Origin: WHSW01 sp035296705
GTDB lineage: Bacteria > Actinomycetota > Thermoleophilia > Solirubrobacterales > 70-9
Assembly (NCBI GenBank): GCA_035296705.1
Contig: DATHAL010000061.1
Span: 1 to 64,000 of the forward strand
Direction of reading: 5' to 3'
DNA length: 64,000 nt
Position 1 is the stretch's first letter. Every line of letters starts with the position of its first letter. The notes below the pieces were generated by a model. The model worked only from the letters and a program-made list of their open reading frames with translations, was not told where the DNA came from and did no database searches. Positions 33,999 through 42,422 of this stretch are shown here, in pieces. A program made the position numbers and the translations under genes.

Positions 33999-34859
33999 GT
34001 GATGCTCATCCAGAGGGAGATCCTGCGGGTCAACGGCGTCGAGCTGTGCGTGGAGGCGATCGGCGAGGAGGCCGACCCCGCGCTCCTGCTGATCATGGGC
34101 GCACAGGCGTCCATGGACTGGTGGGAGGACGAGTTCTGCGAGCGGCTGGCGGCGGGCGGCCGCCGCGCGATCCGCTACGACCAGCGCGACACCGGACAGT
34201 CGACGAGCTATGAGCCCGGGGCGCCCGCGTACACGTACCGCGATCTGGTCGACGACGCGATTGGCATTCTCGACGTCCTCGAGGTCGAGCGCGGGCACGT
34301 CGCCGCGATGTCGATGGGCGGCGGCGCCGCGCAGCTGATCGCGCTCGACCATCCTGACCGCGTCTCCTCGCTGACCCTGATCGCGACCGCCCCGGCGCCG
34401 CCCGGTCCCGCGGATCCCGACCTGCCGACGATGAGCGAGGATGCCCGGGCGCGCTTCGCGGCGATCGAGGAGCCCGACTGGACCGATCGCCGTGCCGTGA
34501 TCGAGTACGGCGTCGAAACAGCGCGCGCCTCCGTGGGCGACCCGGCGACGTTCGACGAACAGCGCATGCGGGCGCTTTGGGACCGCGTCCTCGATCGCAC
34601 CACGAACATCGCCGCGACGATGGCGAACCACTTCGAGATCGAGGGCCCCGGACGGATCCGGGAGCGCCTCGGCGACATCGACGTCCCGACTCTCGTCATC
34701 CACGGCCGACAGGACCCGTTCATCCCCTTCGGCAACGGCGAGGCGCTGGCGCGCGAGATCCCGGGCGCGCGGCTCCTGGCGCTCGATGACGTCGGCCACG
34801 AGCTGCCGCAGTCGAGCTGGGACATCGTCGTCCCGGCCCTGCTCGAGCACACGGCGTAG
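33999..34859 (+). CDS. alpha/beta-fold hydrolase
   Basis: 286 residues. The nucleophile elbow is AMSMGG (Ser nucleophile), the acid is Asp in HGRQDPFIP and the His is in DVGHELP. The oxyanion segment LLIMGAQASMDWW precedes. Overall it resembles RdmC-like esterases and non-haem haloperoxidase-type hydrolases. No dedicated pathway partner; the next gene is a glycosyltransferase 63 bp away. The substrate is unknown. Confidence 0.9.
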   Translation: MMLIQREILRVNGVELCVEAIGEEADPALLLIMGAQASMDWWEDEFCERLAAGGRRAIRYDQRDTGQSTSYEPGAPAYTYRDLVDDAIGILDVLEVERGHVAAMSMGGGAAQLIALDHPDRVSSLTLIATAPAPPGPADPDLPTMSEDARARFAAIEEPDWTDRRAVIEYGVETARASVGDPATFDEQRMRALWDRVLDRTTNIAATMANHFEIEGPGRIRERLGDIDVPTLVIHGRQDPFIPFGNGEALAREIPGARLLALDDVGHELPQSSWDIVVPALLEHTA

Positions 34860-34922
34860 ATCGCCGCCGGCGAGGGTGCCGGAGCTGCCGCCGCGGTGCT
34901 ATCTACTCAATGAGGACGGAGG

Positions 34923-36347
34923 ATGAACCGAGTGCTGAGCGCAGTCATGTTCGCGCCGCGTGGCGGGTCCGCGCACGCTGCCCGCACGCTCGCGAGGCAT
35001 CTGCCGGCGCACGGCTGGGCACCGACGATCCTCTCCGGCTCGCGCGGCGACCTCAGCCCCGACGGCGACGCGTGGAGCTTCTACGCCGGGCTCGACGTGC
35101 ACGCCGTCGACTTCACGGCCGCCCTGCGCGATCCGGACCCGTTTCATCCCGCCGATCGCCGCGTCGCTCCGATGCACCCGTCCTACGAGGATCGGCCCGG
35201 CGCGCCGGACCGGGTCTTCGCGTCCCTCGACGACCTCGACCTCGAGCGCCAGGTCCGCACCTGGGGTCTCGCGCTGCGCGAGGCGTGCGCGGCGCAGGCG
35301 GACGTCCTCCACGTTCACCACCTGACCCCGATCAACGAGGCGGCCCAGCGGCTCTTGCCCTGGACGCCGATCGTCGGGCACCTGCACGGCACCGAGCTCC
35401 TGATGCTCGAAGCGATCGATGCCGGGCCGCCCAGCGATTGGCCCTTCGCCGAGCGCTGGGCGGAGCGGATGCGAGCCTGGGCACGACGTTGCTTCTCCCT
35501 GCTGGTCGCCCCCGGGGCGGTCGAGCGCGCAGCGACGCTGCTCGAGCTCGACCGCTCGCGGCTCGTCGAGGTTCCGAACGGGATCGAGATCGACCGCTTC
35601 GAACGCCTCGAGGTCGACCGCGCGGACCACTGGGAGGACCACCTCGTGCGCGAGCCCCGCGGCTGGCGAGCGGGTGGCGCCCCGGGCTCCGTCCGCTACG
35701 AGGCCTCCGACCTCGAGGCGCTGCGGAACGGCACGGTCCTGATCTACGTCGGCCGGTTCACCGAGGTGAAGCGACTCGGCCTTCTGATCCGCGCCTTCGC
35801 ACGGGCGCAGGAGAGGCTGCGTCAGCCGGCCGCGCTCGTCCTCGTCGGCGGCCATCCCGGCGAGTGGGAGGGCGAGCATCCCCTCGAGGCGATCGAGGCG
35901 AGCGGCGCGCGGGACGTCTTCCTCGCGGGCTGGCACGAGCAGGACAGGCTCGCGGGGTTCCTCTCGGCATCCGACGTGATCCTCCTGCCGTCCGCGCGCG
36001 AGCAGTTCGGCCAGGCGCTGATCGAGGGGATGGCGTGCGGGCTTCCCGCGATCGCGGCGGAGAGCTACGGCGCCTCACGAATCGTCGCCGACGAAGAGAG
36101 CGGCTGGCTCGTGCCCGCTGACGATCGTGACGCCCTCGCGGCGGCGATCGTCGACGCCGTGAACCGCCCGGCGGAGCGCGGGCGCCGCGGCGAGCGCGCC
36201 CGGCGAGCGGTCGTCGAGCGCTACGGCGGCGAGCGGATGGCCGCGCGCGTCGCCGCCGCCTTCCACGCCGCCCGCGGGCGACGCGCGCTGCCGATGCCCG
36301 CCGAGCGGCGTTTGGAGCCGAACGTGCAGGTCGTCACAAACGAGTGA
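34923..36347 (+). CDS. glycosyltransferase family 4 protein
   Basis: 474 residues, two Rossmann domains (GT-B). The C-terminal sugar-nucleotide site reads GRFTEVKRLGLLIRAF and EQFGQALIEGMACGLPAIA, the E-x7-E motif of retaining GT4 enzymes. The N-terminal domain contains MFAPRGGSAHAARTLARHL for the acceptor side. Residues 75-115 form a family-unusual acidic stretch. It may build a surface glycan or glycolipid; no polysaccharide cluster surrounds it. A Shine-Dalgarno-like GAGGACGGAGG precedes it. Confidence 0.88.
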   Translation: MNRVLSAVMFAPRGGSAHAARTLARHLPAHGWAPTILSGSRGDLSPDGDAWSFYAGLDVHAVDFTAALRDPDPFHPADRRVAPMHPSYEDRPGAPDRVFASLDDLDLERQVRTWGLALREACAAQADVLHVHHLTPINEAAQRLLPWTPIVGHLHGTELLMLEAIDAGPPSDWPFAERWAERMRAWARRCFSLLVAPGAVERAATLLELDRSRLVEVPNGIEIDRFERLEVDRADHWEDHLVREPRGWRAGGAPGSVRYEASDLEALRNGTVLIYVGRFTEVKRLGLLIRAFARAQERLRQPAALVLVGGHPGEWEGEHPLEAIEASGARDVFLAGWHEQDRLAGFLSASDVILLPSAREQFGQALIEGMACGLPAIAAESYGASRIVADEESGWLVPADDRDALAAAIVDAVNRPAERGRRGERARRAVVERYGGERMAARVAAAFHAARGRRALPMPAERRLEPNVQVVTNE

Positions 36348-36419
36348 AAATCCGGTAAAGCGCAGCAACTCCGGCCGATTCGCGGTGTACAACGGGCTCC
36401 GGCACGCGTCGGAACGACC

Positions 36420-37190
36420 ATGCTCCGCCCCGCAATCCAGCCCCTCGCAGCGCCCCGCGAGCTGTTCGCCTCGCGTATCAGGCTCCCGGACGACGCCGCC
36501 ACGACGCTTCATGTGGCGCGTTTCGACCGCGCGACGGTCCGCGCGCGGGTGGTGAGGCTCCCGCCCCGGCTTCCGCTTCGCAGCTGGTGCACTGCGGCCG
36601 GCGTCGACGACGCGATCGTCGGCGGCTTCTTCGTCCGCCCCGAGGGCACGCCGCTCGGCGACCTGCGGATCGGCGGGATGACGATGCGAACGGTTCCCTT
36701 CGACAGCCCGTGGGACGAGCGACGCTCGTGCGTCCACATCGACGGCGGCCGGATCGCGCTGGCATCTCGGGACGAGCTCGAGGCGATGCCCGCCGGTGAC
36801 CTCCTCCAGGCTGGGCCGATGCTGGTCCGCGACGCAGCGAACTGCGCCGCTGCAGGCCACGACCCCGAGGGATTCTCCGCCGGCTCCCGGCAGTTCGACT
36901 CCGACATCACTGTCGGCCGCTACCCCCGCGCCGCGCTGGCGCTGACGCCGAGCGACGTGCTCGCTGTCGTGTGCGACGGACGCACGGACGCGGATGCCGG
37001 CCTCACCCTCTCCGAGCTGGCCGCGGCGCTGGTCGACCTCGGCGCCGAACAGGCGATCAACCTCGACGGCGGCGGCTCCGCCTCACTCGTCTTCGACGGC
37101 AGGCTGCGCAACCGCCCGCACGAGGAGCACGGCGTGCCCCTTCCCGTCGGGCGCCCGATCGCTACCGCGATCACGTTCAGCTCCCGCTGA
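36420..37190 (+). CDS. phosphodiester glycosidase (NAGPA/DUF2233-type) family protein
   Basis: 256 residues. The family core is readable as GGFFVRPEGTPLGDL, LLQAGPMLVRD, then LAVVCDGRTDADAGLTLSELA and AINLDGGGSASLVF. The NLDGGGS motif is characteristic of the NAGPA fold that removes N-acetylglucosamine from phosphodiesters. No signal peptide is evident, unlike many secreted members, so a cytosolic role is possible. It follows the glycosyltransferase gene by 72 bp. Confidence 0.85.
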   Translation: MLRPAIQPLAAPRELFASRIRLPDDAATTLHVARFDRATVRARVVRLPPRLPLRSWCTAAGVDDAIVGGFFVRPEGTPLGDLRIGGMTMRTVPFDSPWDERRSCVHIDGGRIALASRDELEAMPAGDLLQAGPMLVRDAANCAAAGHDPEGFSAGSRQFDSDITVGRYPRAALALTPSDVLAVVCDGRTDADAGLTLSELAAALVDLGAEQAINLDGGGSASLVFDGRLRNRPHEEHGVPLPVGRPIATAITFSSR

Positions 37191-37212
37191 CCCGCCGCGC
37201 GGTCAGCGGGTC
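37189..37212. terminator. hairpin between convergent genes
   Basis: Arms GACCCGC and GCGGGTC (7 bp, perfect) with a 10-base loop begin at the stop of the plus-strand gene and lie about 50 bp before the minus-strand aroE stop. It could terminate both transcripts. Confidence 0.55.
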
Positions 37213-37263
37213 GCCGTTTCGGTGTCGTCGTGACGGTGCCGTGCGGATGGCGCCCGGCGTCGC

Positions 37264-38094
37264 TCAGGCGGCGCGCGCGGCGCGACGCATGACCTCGAGC
37301 GGCGGCTCGAGGCCGGTCCAGACGCGCAGCGAGGCGGCTCCCTGGCGGACCAGTACCTCGAGCCCGTCGACGAGCCGCGCCGCCCGGGCCCGGGCAAGCT
37401 CGGCCAGGGCCGTCTCGTGGGCTCCGTAGACGAGATCGACGACGACGTGCCAGGGTCCGATCGAGTCGCGGTCGAGCGGCAACGGCTCGAGATCGGCCGC
37501 CTCAGCGGCCCGCGCGCCCGCCTGCTCGAGCCCCACCGTGGTCGCGTTTACGAGCAGGTCGAAGTCCTGGGGCGTGAGCGGCTCGGATGCATCGCGGTCC
37601 TCGACCGCGATGCCGAGCTCGGCGGCGAGCGCCCGCGCGCGCTCGGCCGTGCGGTTCCAGACCGAGACCTCCGCCCCGGCCTCGCGAAGCGCCCAGGCGG
37701 CGGCCCGGGCGGAGCCGCCGGCGCCGAGGACGATCGCGCGGGCCTCGGCCGGCGGCTCGGGGAGCGCGGCCATGATCCCCGTGGCGTCCGTGTTCTCGGC
37801 CACGATCGAGCCGTCGGTGAAGCTGAGCGTGTTCGCGGCGCCGATCGCGCGCGCGGCGTCGGAGACGCGGTCGGCGAGCGCGAGCGCCGCCGTCTTGTGG
37901 GGCAGGGTCACGTTGGCACCCGCGAAGCCTGCTCCCGGCAGCGAGCGCACGACCTCCTCGAAGCGATCGGGCCCGACGTCGATCGCCTCATAGGACCATT
38001 CGAGCGCGAGCCCGAGCTCATCGAGCGCCGCATTCTGCATCGCCGGCGAGCGCGAATGGGCGACCGGTTGGCCGAGGACGGCGAGTCTTGGCAT
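37264..38094 (-). CDS. aroE: shikimate dehydrogenase
   Basis: 276 residues. It reduces 3-dehydroshikimate with NADPH. Visible are the substrate-site GQPVAHSRSPAMQNAAL, catalytic Lys/Asp in NVTLPHKTAA and ENTDATG, and the nucleotide loop VLGAGGSARAAAW with NRTAERA favouring NADPH. Unlike aroC, aroKB and aroQ, it is unlinked to the main aro cluster. It lies directly downstream of mltG on the same strand. Confidence 0.95.
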   Translation of the reverse strand: MPRLAVLGQPVAHSRSPAMQNAALDELGLALEWSYEAIDVGPDRFEEVVRSLPGAGFAGANVTLPHKTAALALADRVSDAARAIGAANTLSFTDGSIVAENTDATGIMAALPEPPAEARAIVLGAGGSARAAAWALREAGAEVSVWNRTAERARALAAELGIAVEDRDASEPLTPQDFDLLVNATTVGLEQAGARAAEAADLEPLPLDRDSIGPWHVVVDLVYGAHETALAELARARAARLVDGLEVLVRQGAASLRVWTGLEPPLEVMRRAARAA

Positions 38095-38123
38095 GCGCCG
38101 ATGCTAGGCGGGCGCCGCGGCGC

Positions 38124-39305
38124 TCAGCAGTCGGTCGGCGAGCCGCCCTGCTCCTGGAGCGCCTGCTGGTAGGCGGCCTCGGCCTGCTGGAACTCCTCCT
38201 CGGTCTTGACGAAGGTGTGCTCATTGCAGGTCCCGGGCTTGATCACGAAGTAGAACGCGTCCGACTTCGCCGGCTTCGCGGCGGCCTCGAGCGAGGCGAG
38301 GCCGGGGTTCGAGATCGGCGTCGGCGGCAACCCAGTGCGGGTCCGGGTGTTGTAGGGCTCGTCCTGGGCGAGCTCGCTCTCGGTCAGCGGCTGGTCATAG
38401 TTCTGCAGGTAGTAGCGGATCGTCGAGTCCATGCCGAGCGGGTTGTTCGCCGCGAGCCGGTTGTAGATCACGGCCGCCGCGAGCGGGCGCTCCTCCGGCA
38501 CCGCGATCTCCTTCTCGATGATCGAGGCGATCTTCGCGATGTCGTAGACGTTCAGGTTCTTCGACTTGGCGTAGCTCATGTCGATGCCCTTGATCTGCTG
38601 CTGGAAGTCGGCGAGCTGGCGCTCGACGAGATCGTGGACAGTCGGCTTCTTCGGCAGGTCGTCCCATGTGTCCGGAAAGAGGAAGCCCTCGAGGTTCGGC
38701 GCGCCCTTGGCGTCGTAGTCAGCGAGGTCGAAACCCGAGTGCTTCGGCGGCTTCTTCGTCGCCTCGGCGTAGTCGCCCTTGAGCCCGGCGTCCTTCGCGA
38801 CCGAGGCGATCTGGTCGCGGTCCAAACCCTCCGGGATCGTGATCGACGTCGTCTTCGGCGCCGCCTTCGGCGGGGCGATCGGCGCGTCGGCGCCGTCGAT
38901 CCGATCGATAACCTTCGCGACCACGAAGACGAGCACCGCGGCGACCGCGGCGATGATCAGCAGGCCGATGAACTGCCGGATGCGAAGCGAGCGGGTCGAG
39001 CCGGAGTTCGATCCGCCCCCGTAGCTACGACGCGGACGCGGGGCGATCGGAGGAGCCCCGGCCCCGTCCGTGCTCGGCTCGGGCGCAGCCGGGCGCTCCT
39101 CGGTGAGGGGCGCCGCGGGGGGAGCGGCCTCCGGCACAGCGGTCGCCGTCGCAGACTCATCCGCCGGCGCCTGCGCCTCGACGACCTTCTCGCCCAACGA
39201 CTGGCGCTGCGCGCGCCTGCGCGCCTCGCGCTCGGACCGGCGACGCTCGCGCTCCCGCGCAGTCTCGTCCTGGGCGAACGGGTCGTGCCAGTCGGCGCCG
39301 GTCAT
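38124..39305 (-). CDS. mltG: endolytic murein transglycosylase MltG
   Basis: 393 residues. A cytoplasmic charged N-terminal region (1-105) is followed by one transmembrane helix (about 112-132) and an extracellular YceG domain. The catalytic Glu is in KIASIIEKEIAVPEERP. Further conserved segments are LEGFLFPDTW and STIRYYLQNY, and the end carries YYFV-like FYFVIKPGTCNEHTF. It cleaves nascent glycan strands near the membrane. The start overlaps ruvX by ATGA, and the ruvX-mltG-aroE order is widespread in actinobacteria. Confidence 0.95.
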   Translation of the reverse strand: MTGADWHDPFAQDETARERERRRSEREARRRAQRQSLGEKVVEAQAPADESATATAVPEAAPPAAPLTEERPAAPEPSTDGAGAPPIAPRPRRSYGGGSNSGSTRSLRIRQFIGLLIIAAVAAVLVFVVAKVIDRIDGADAPIAPPKAAPKTTSITIPEGLDRDQIASVAKDAGLKGDYAEATKKPPKHSGFDLADYDAKGAPNLEGFLFPDTWDDLPKKPTVHDLVERQLADFQQQIKGIDMSYAKSKNLNVYDIAKIASIIEKEIAVPEERPLAAAVIYNRLAANNPLGMDSTIRYYLQNYDQPLTESELAQDEPYNTRTRTGLPPTPISNPGLASLEAAAKPAKSDAFYFVIKPGTCNEHTFVKTEEEFQQAEAAYQQALQEQGGSPTDC

Positions 39306-39691
39306 CCGTCGCGCCCCCGGCTCGCCAGGTAGGACTCGAGCAGGTGTGCCGCCGCGAGCGCGTCGGGTGCGGCGCTCGCCCCGTCGCGCGCCGAGCTCGC
39401 CGCCAGCCGCGTCGTCAGCCGCTCGTCATATGTCTCAACCTGGACCTCGCTCGCGCGCGCGATCTCGGCGGCGAACGAGCGCGCGGCGCGCGCCTGCTCA
39501 CCCTCGCTGCCATCGAGCGACACGGGCAGCCCGACGACGATCAGCTCGGCCTCGAGCTCGTCCGCGAGGCGCGCCACTTCGGCGGGGTCGGGCGGCGAGA
39601 TGACGCCCAGCGGCCGCACGATCGTGCCGCTCGGGTCGCAGGTAGCCGCGCCCGTCCGCGCCTCCCCATGATCGATCGCCAGCACCCGCAT
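39302..39691 (-). CDS. ruvX: Holliday junction resolvase-like protein YqgF
   Basis: 129 residues from ATG at 39691 (the in-frame start 33 bases upstream was rejected because ALAIDHGEAR-type starts follow MRV). The RNase H-like fold has DHGEARTG, VVGLPVSLDGSEGEQA and the acidic YDERLTT. YqgF is essential in several bacteria and acts in pre-16S rRNA processing rather than in recombination. It sits between alaS and mltG, a conserved neighbourhood. Confidence 0.94.
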   Translation of the reverse strand: MRVLAIDHGEARTGAATCDPSGTIVRPLGVISPPDPAEVARLADELEAELIVVGLPVSLDGSEGEQARAARSFAAEIARASEVQVETYDERLTTRLAASSARDGASAAPDALAAAHLLESYLASRGRDG

Positions 39692-39756
39692 ACGGTTGCC
39701 CAGACTATTAGGGACTGCAAACATTTGGTCGGGCCCGCGGCGGCACGTGCTAGCGC

Positions 39757-42375
39757 TCAGCCCTCGAGCGCCCGCCGGATCGCCTCGCGGGCGGCCTCGA
39801 GCGCGGCGCCGAGCCTCTCCGGCTCGCGGCCGCCGGCCTGCGCGACGTCGTCGCGGCCTCCCCCTCCGCCGCCGATCACGCCGGCGGCCTCGCGGATCAC
39901 CTCGGACGCCGAGAGCCCACGCTCGACGGCGCTCTTCGTGAAGCTCGCGACCAGCGCGACCTTCCCATCGTCGGCGCCGCCGAGGACGACAGCGGCGTCG
40001 CCGAGCCGCGACTTGATCCGGTCGGCGAGGTCGAGAAGGGCGCGCTGGTCGCCGCTCGACTCGCTCGCGATCACCCGGATCCCGGCGATCTCCTCGCCGG
40101 CCCCACGGAGCCGCTCAGCCTCCTCGCCCGCCTCGCGGCGGCCGAGCTCGGCGACTTTCGCCTCGAGCTCCTCGAGCCGCTCCGCCGCGCGGCGCGCCGC
40201 CGCGAGCGTGTCTCGTCGGGAACCGAGCAGCGCCCCCGCCTCGGCGAGCTCGTCGCTTCGGCGCCGGTACCAATCGATCGCCGCCGGCCCGGTGAGCGCC
40301 TCGATCCGGCGGACGTTCGCCGCGCTCGAGCCCTCGGAGACGATTGCGAAGATCCCCGCCTCGGCGGTGTTCGCCACATGGGTGCCGCCGCAGAGCTCGC
40401 GCGAGACGTCGTCGACCTCGATCACGCGCACCCACTCGCCGTACTTCTCTCCGAACAGCGCCATCGCGCCCATCGCCTCAGCATCGGCGCGCCCCATGTG
40501 AAGAGCCCGAACCGGGCGGCTCGCCTTGATCCGGTCGTTGACCCGGTCCTCGATCTCGCGCACCTCGTCCGCGCTGAGCGGAGAGCCGTGGGTGAAGTCG
40601 AAGCGAAGCTTGTCGGGCCGGACCGCGGAGCCCGCCTGGCGGACATGCGTGCCGAGCTGCTCGCGCAGCGCGGCATGCAACAGGTGGGTCGCGGTGTGGT
40701 TTCGCATCGTTGCGTGGCGAAGCTCGTGGTCGACGCGCGCGGTCACCGCCTGGCCCGCGTCGAGCGGCTCCGGCGCCGCGACCCGGATCACCTGGTCGTC
40801 GCCGACTCGGTACACGTCCTCGACCCCCGCCTCGCTCCCGTTCCAGCTCACGACCCCGGAGTCCGCGACCTGGCCGCCGCCCTCCGCGTAGAACGGGCTC
40901 TCCTCGAGCTTCACGAGGACGGAGCCGCCGTCGGGCAGCGGCCGCGCTGCCGCGACCGCCGTCTGCGCGGCAAGCCGCTCGTAGCCGACGAAGGTGCTCG
41001 GCGGCGCCTCGCTCACGAACTGGATCACGGCGTCGTGGCGGTCGTCGACCCACTGCTCGAAGCCACCGCGGGCCCGCGCCCGCTGGCGCTCCATCAGCGC
41101 CTCGAAGCCCTCGTCGTCCACCGCGAGGCCCTCGTCGGCGAGGAGCTCCTTGGTCAGGTCATAGGGGAAGCCGTAGGTGTCGTGGAGCTGGAAGGCGTCA
41201 TCGGCGTCGATCCAGGAGGTGTTCTGCTCCTTCGCCTCGGCGATCAGTCGAGCGAGCAACTCCGTGCCGCGCTCGAGCGTGCGGCCGAAGCTCTGCTCCT
41301 CGTCGCGGACCCAGCGCATCACGGTGTCGCGCTCGCCGGCGAGGTGCGGATAGACGCCGCCCAGCGTCTCGACCGCGCGCTCCGCGAACCGCTCGAGATA
41401 GGGCGGCTCCAGCCCCAGGACCCGGCCCTGCTGGATTGCGCGGCGCATGATCCGCCGCAGCACGTAGCCCCGGTCCTCGTTCGAGGGCACGACGCCGTCG
41501 GCGATCAGGTTGACGGTGCCGCGCGAGTGGTCGGCGATGATCCGCATCGCGCGCGTCGTCTTGAAGTCCTCGCCGTAGCTTCGCCCCGAGAGCTCCTCGG
41601 CGAGCTCGACCAGCGGCCGGAAGAGGTCGGTCTCGAACACCGACGGGACGTCCTGGAGGACCGCCGCCATCCGCTCGAGCCCCATGCCGGTGTCGATGTT
41701 CTTCTTCGGCAGCGGTGTGAGCGAGCCATCCTCGCCGAGCTCATAGGTCATGAAGACGTGGTTCCAGTACTCGAGGAAGCGATCCGTGTCGTCGCCCGGC
41801 CGGTCGTCCGAGCCGCCGAACTCCTCGCCGCGGTCGAGATACATCTCCGAGCACGGTCCGCAGGGCCCGGTGGGCCCCGCCTGCCAGAAGTTCTCCTTGC
41901 GAGGCAACGGCACGATCCGCTCCTCCGGCACCCCCTGCGCCTTCCAGATCTCGATCGCCTCCGTGTCTGGGCCGAGCCCGAGCTCCTCGTCGCCCTTGAA
42001 CACGGTCACCCAGATCCGCTCGGGGTCGAGTCCGAAGCCGTCGAGCGAGAGCTCCCAGCCCCAGGCGATGGACTCCTCCTTGAAGTAGTCACCGAAGCTC
42101 CAGTTGCCGAGCATTTCGAAGAAGGTCAGGTGGCGCTTGGTCTTGCCGACCTCCTCGATGTCCGGGGTGCGAAAGCAGCGCTGCACCGAGCAGATCCGCG
42201 ACGAGGGCGGCTCCGCCTGACCGCGGAAGTAAGGCTTGAATGGCTGCATGCCAGCCACGGTGAGCAGCGTCGACGTGTCGTCGGGCGCCGGGATCAGCGA
42301 CGCCGAGGGTTCGAGCACGTGCCCGCGCTCGGTGAAGAACGAGAGGTATGTGTCGCGGATCTCCTCGGATCGCAT
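39757..42375 (-). CDS. alaS: alanyl-tRNA synthetase
   Basis: 872 residues with the full class II aminoacylation domain, editing domain and C-terminal DHHA1 domain. Clear landmarks are the N-terminal IRDTYLSFFTERGHVLEPS, motif 2 RCFRTPDIEEVG, WQAGPTGPCGPCSEM, the editing-site HTATHLLHAALREQLG and the CGGTHVANTAEAG zinc site. The start ATG 42375 lies 48 bp from the divergent start of the cyclic-nucleotide/TrxR fusion gene. No riboswitch or T-box is visible upstream. Confidence 0.98.
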   Translation of the reverse strand: MRSEEIRDTYLSFFTERGHVLEPSASLIPAPDDTSTLLTVAGMQPFKPYFRGQAEPPSSRICSVQRCFRTPDIEEVGKTKRHLTFFEMLGNWSFGDYFKEESIAWGWELSLDGFGLDPERIWVTVFKGDEELGLGPDTEAIEIWKAQGVPEERIVPLPRKENFWQAGPTGPCGPCSEMYLDRGEEFGGSDDRPGDDTDRFLEYWNHVFMTYELGEDGSLTPLPKKNIDTGMGLERMAAVLQDVPSVFETDLFRPLVELAEELSGRSYGEDFKTTRAMRIIADHSRGTVNLIADGVVPSNEDRGYVLRRIMRRAIQQGRVLGLEPPYLERFAERAVETLGGVYPHLAGERDTVMRWVRDEEQSFGRTLERGTELLARLIAEAKEQNTSWIDADDAFQLHDTYGFPYDLTKELLADEGLAVDDEGFEALMERQRARARGGFEQWVDDRHDAVIQFVSEAPPSTFVGYERLAAQTAVAAARPLPDGGSVLVKLEESPFYAEGGGQVADSGVVSWNGSEAGVEDVYRVGDDQVIRVAAPEPLDAGQAVTARVDHELRHATMRNHTATHLLHAALREQLGTHVRQAGSAVRPDKLRFDFTHGSPLSADEVREIEDRVNDRIKASRPVRALHMGRADAEAMGAMALFGEKYGEWVRVIEVDDVSRELCGGTHVANTAEAGIFAIVSEGSSAANVRRIEALTGPAAIDWYRRRSDELAEAGALLGSRRDTLAAARRAAERLEELEAKVAELGRREAGEEAERLRGAGEEIAGIRVIASESSGDQRALLDLADRIKSRLGDAAVVLGGADDGKVALVASFTKSAVERGLSASEVIREAAGVIGGGGGGRDDVAQAGGREPERLGAALEAAREAIRRALEG

Positions 42376-42422
42376 CCCCGGCGCAGTCTAGGACCGGGCC
42401 GCCGCCGGTACGCTCAGATCGC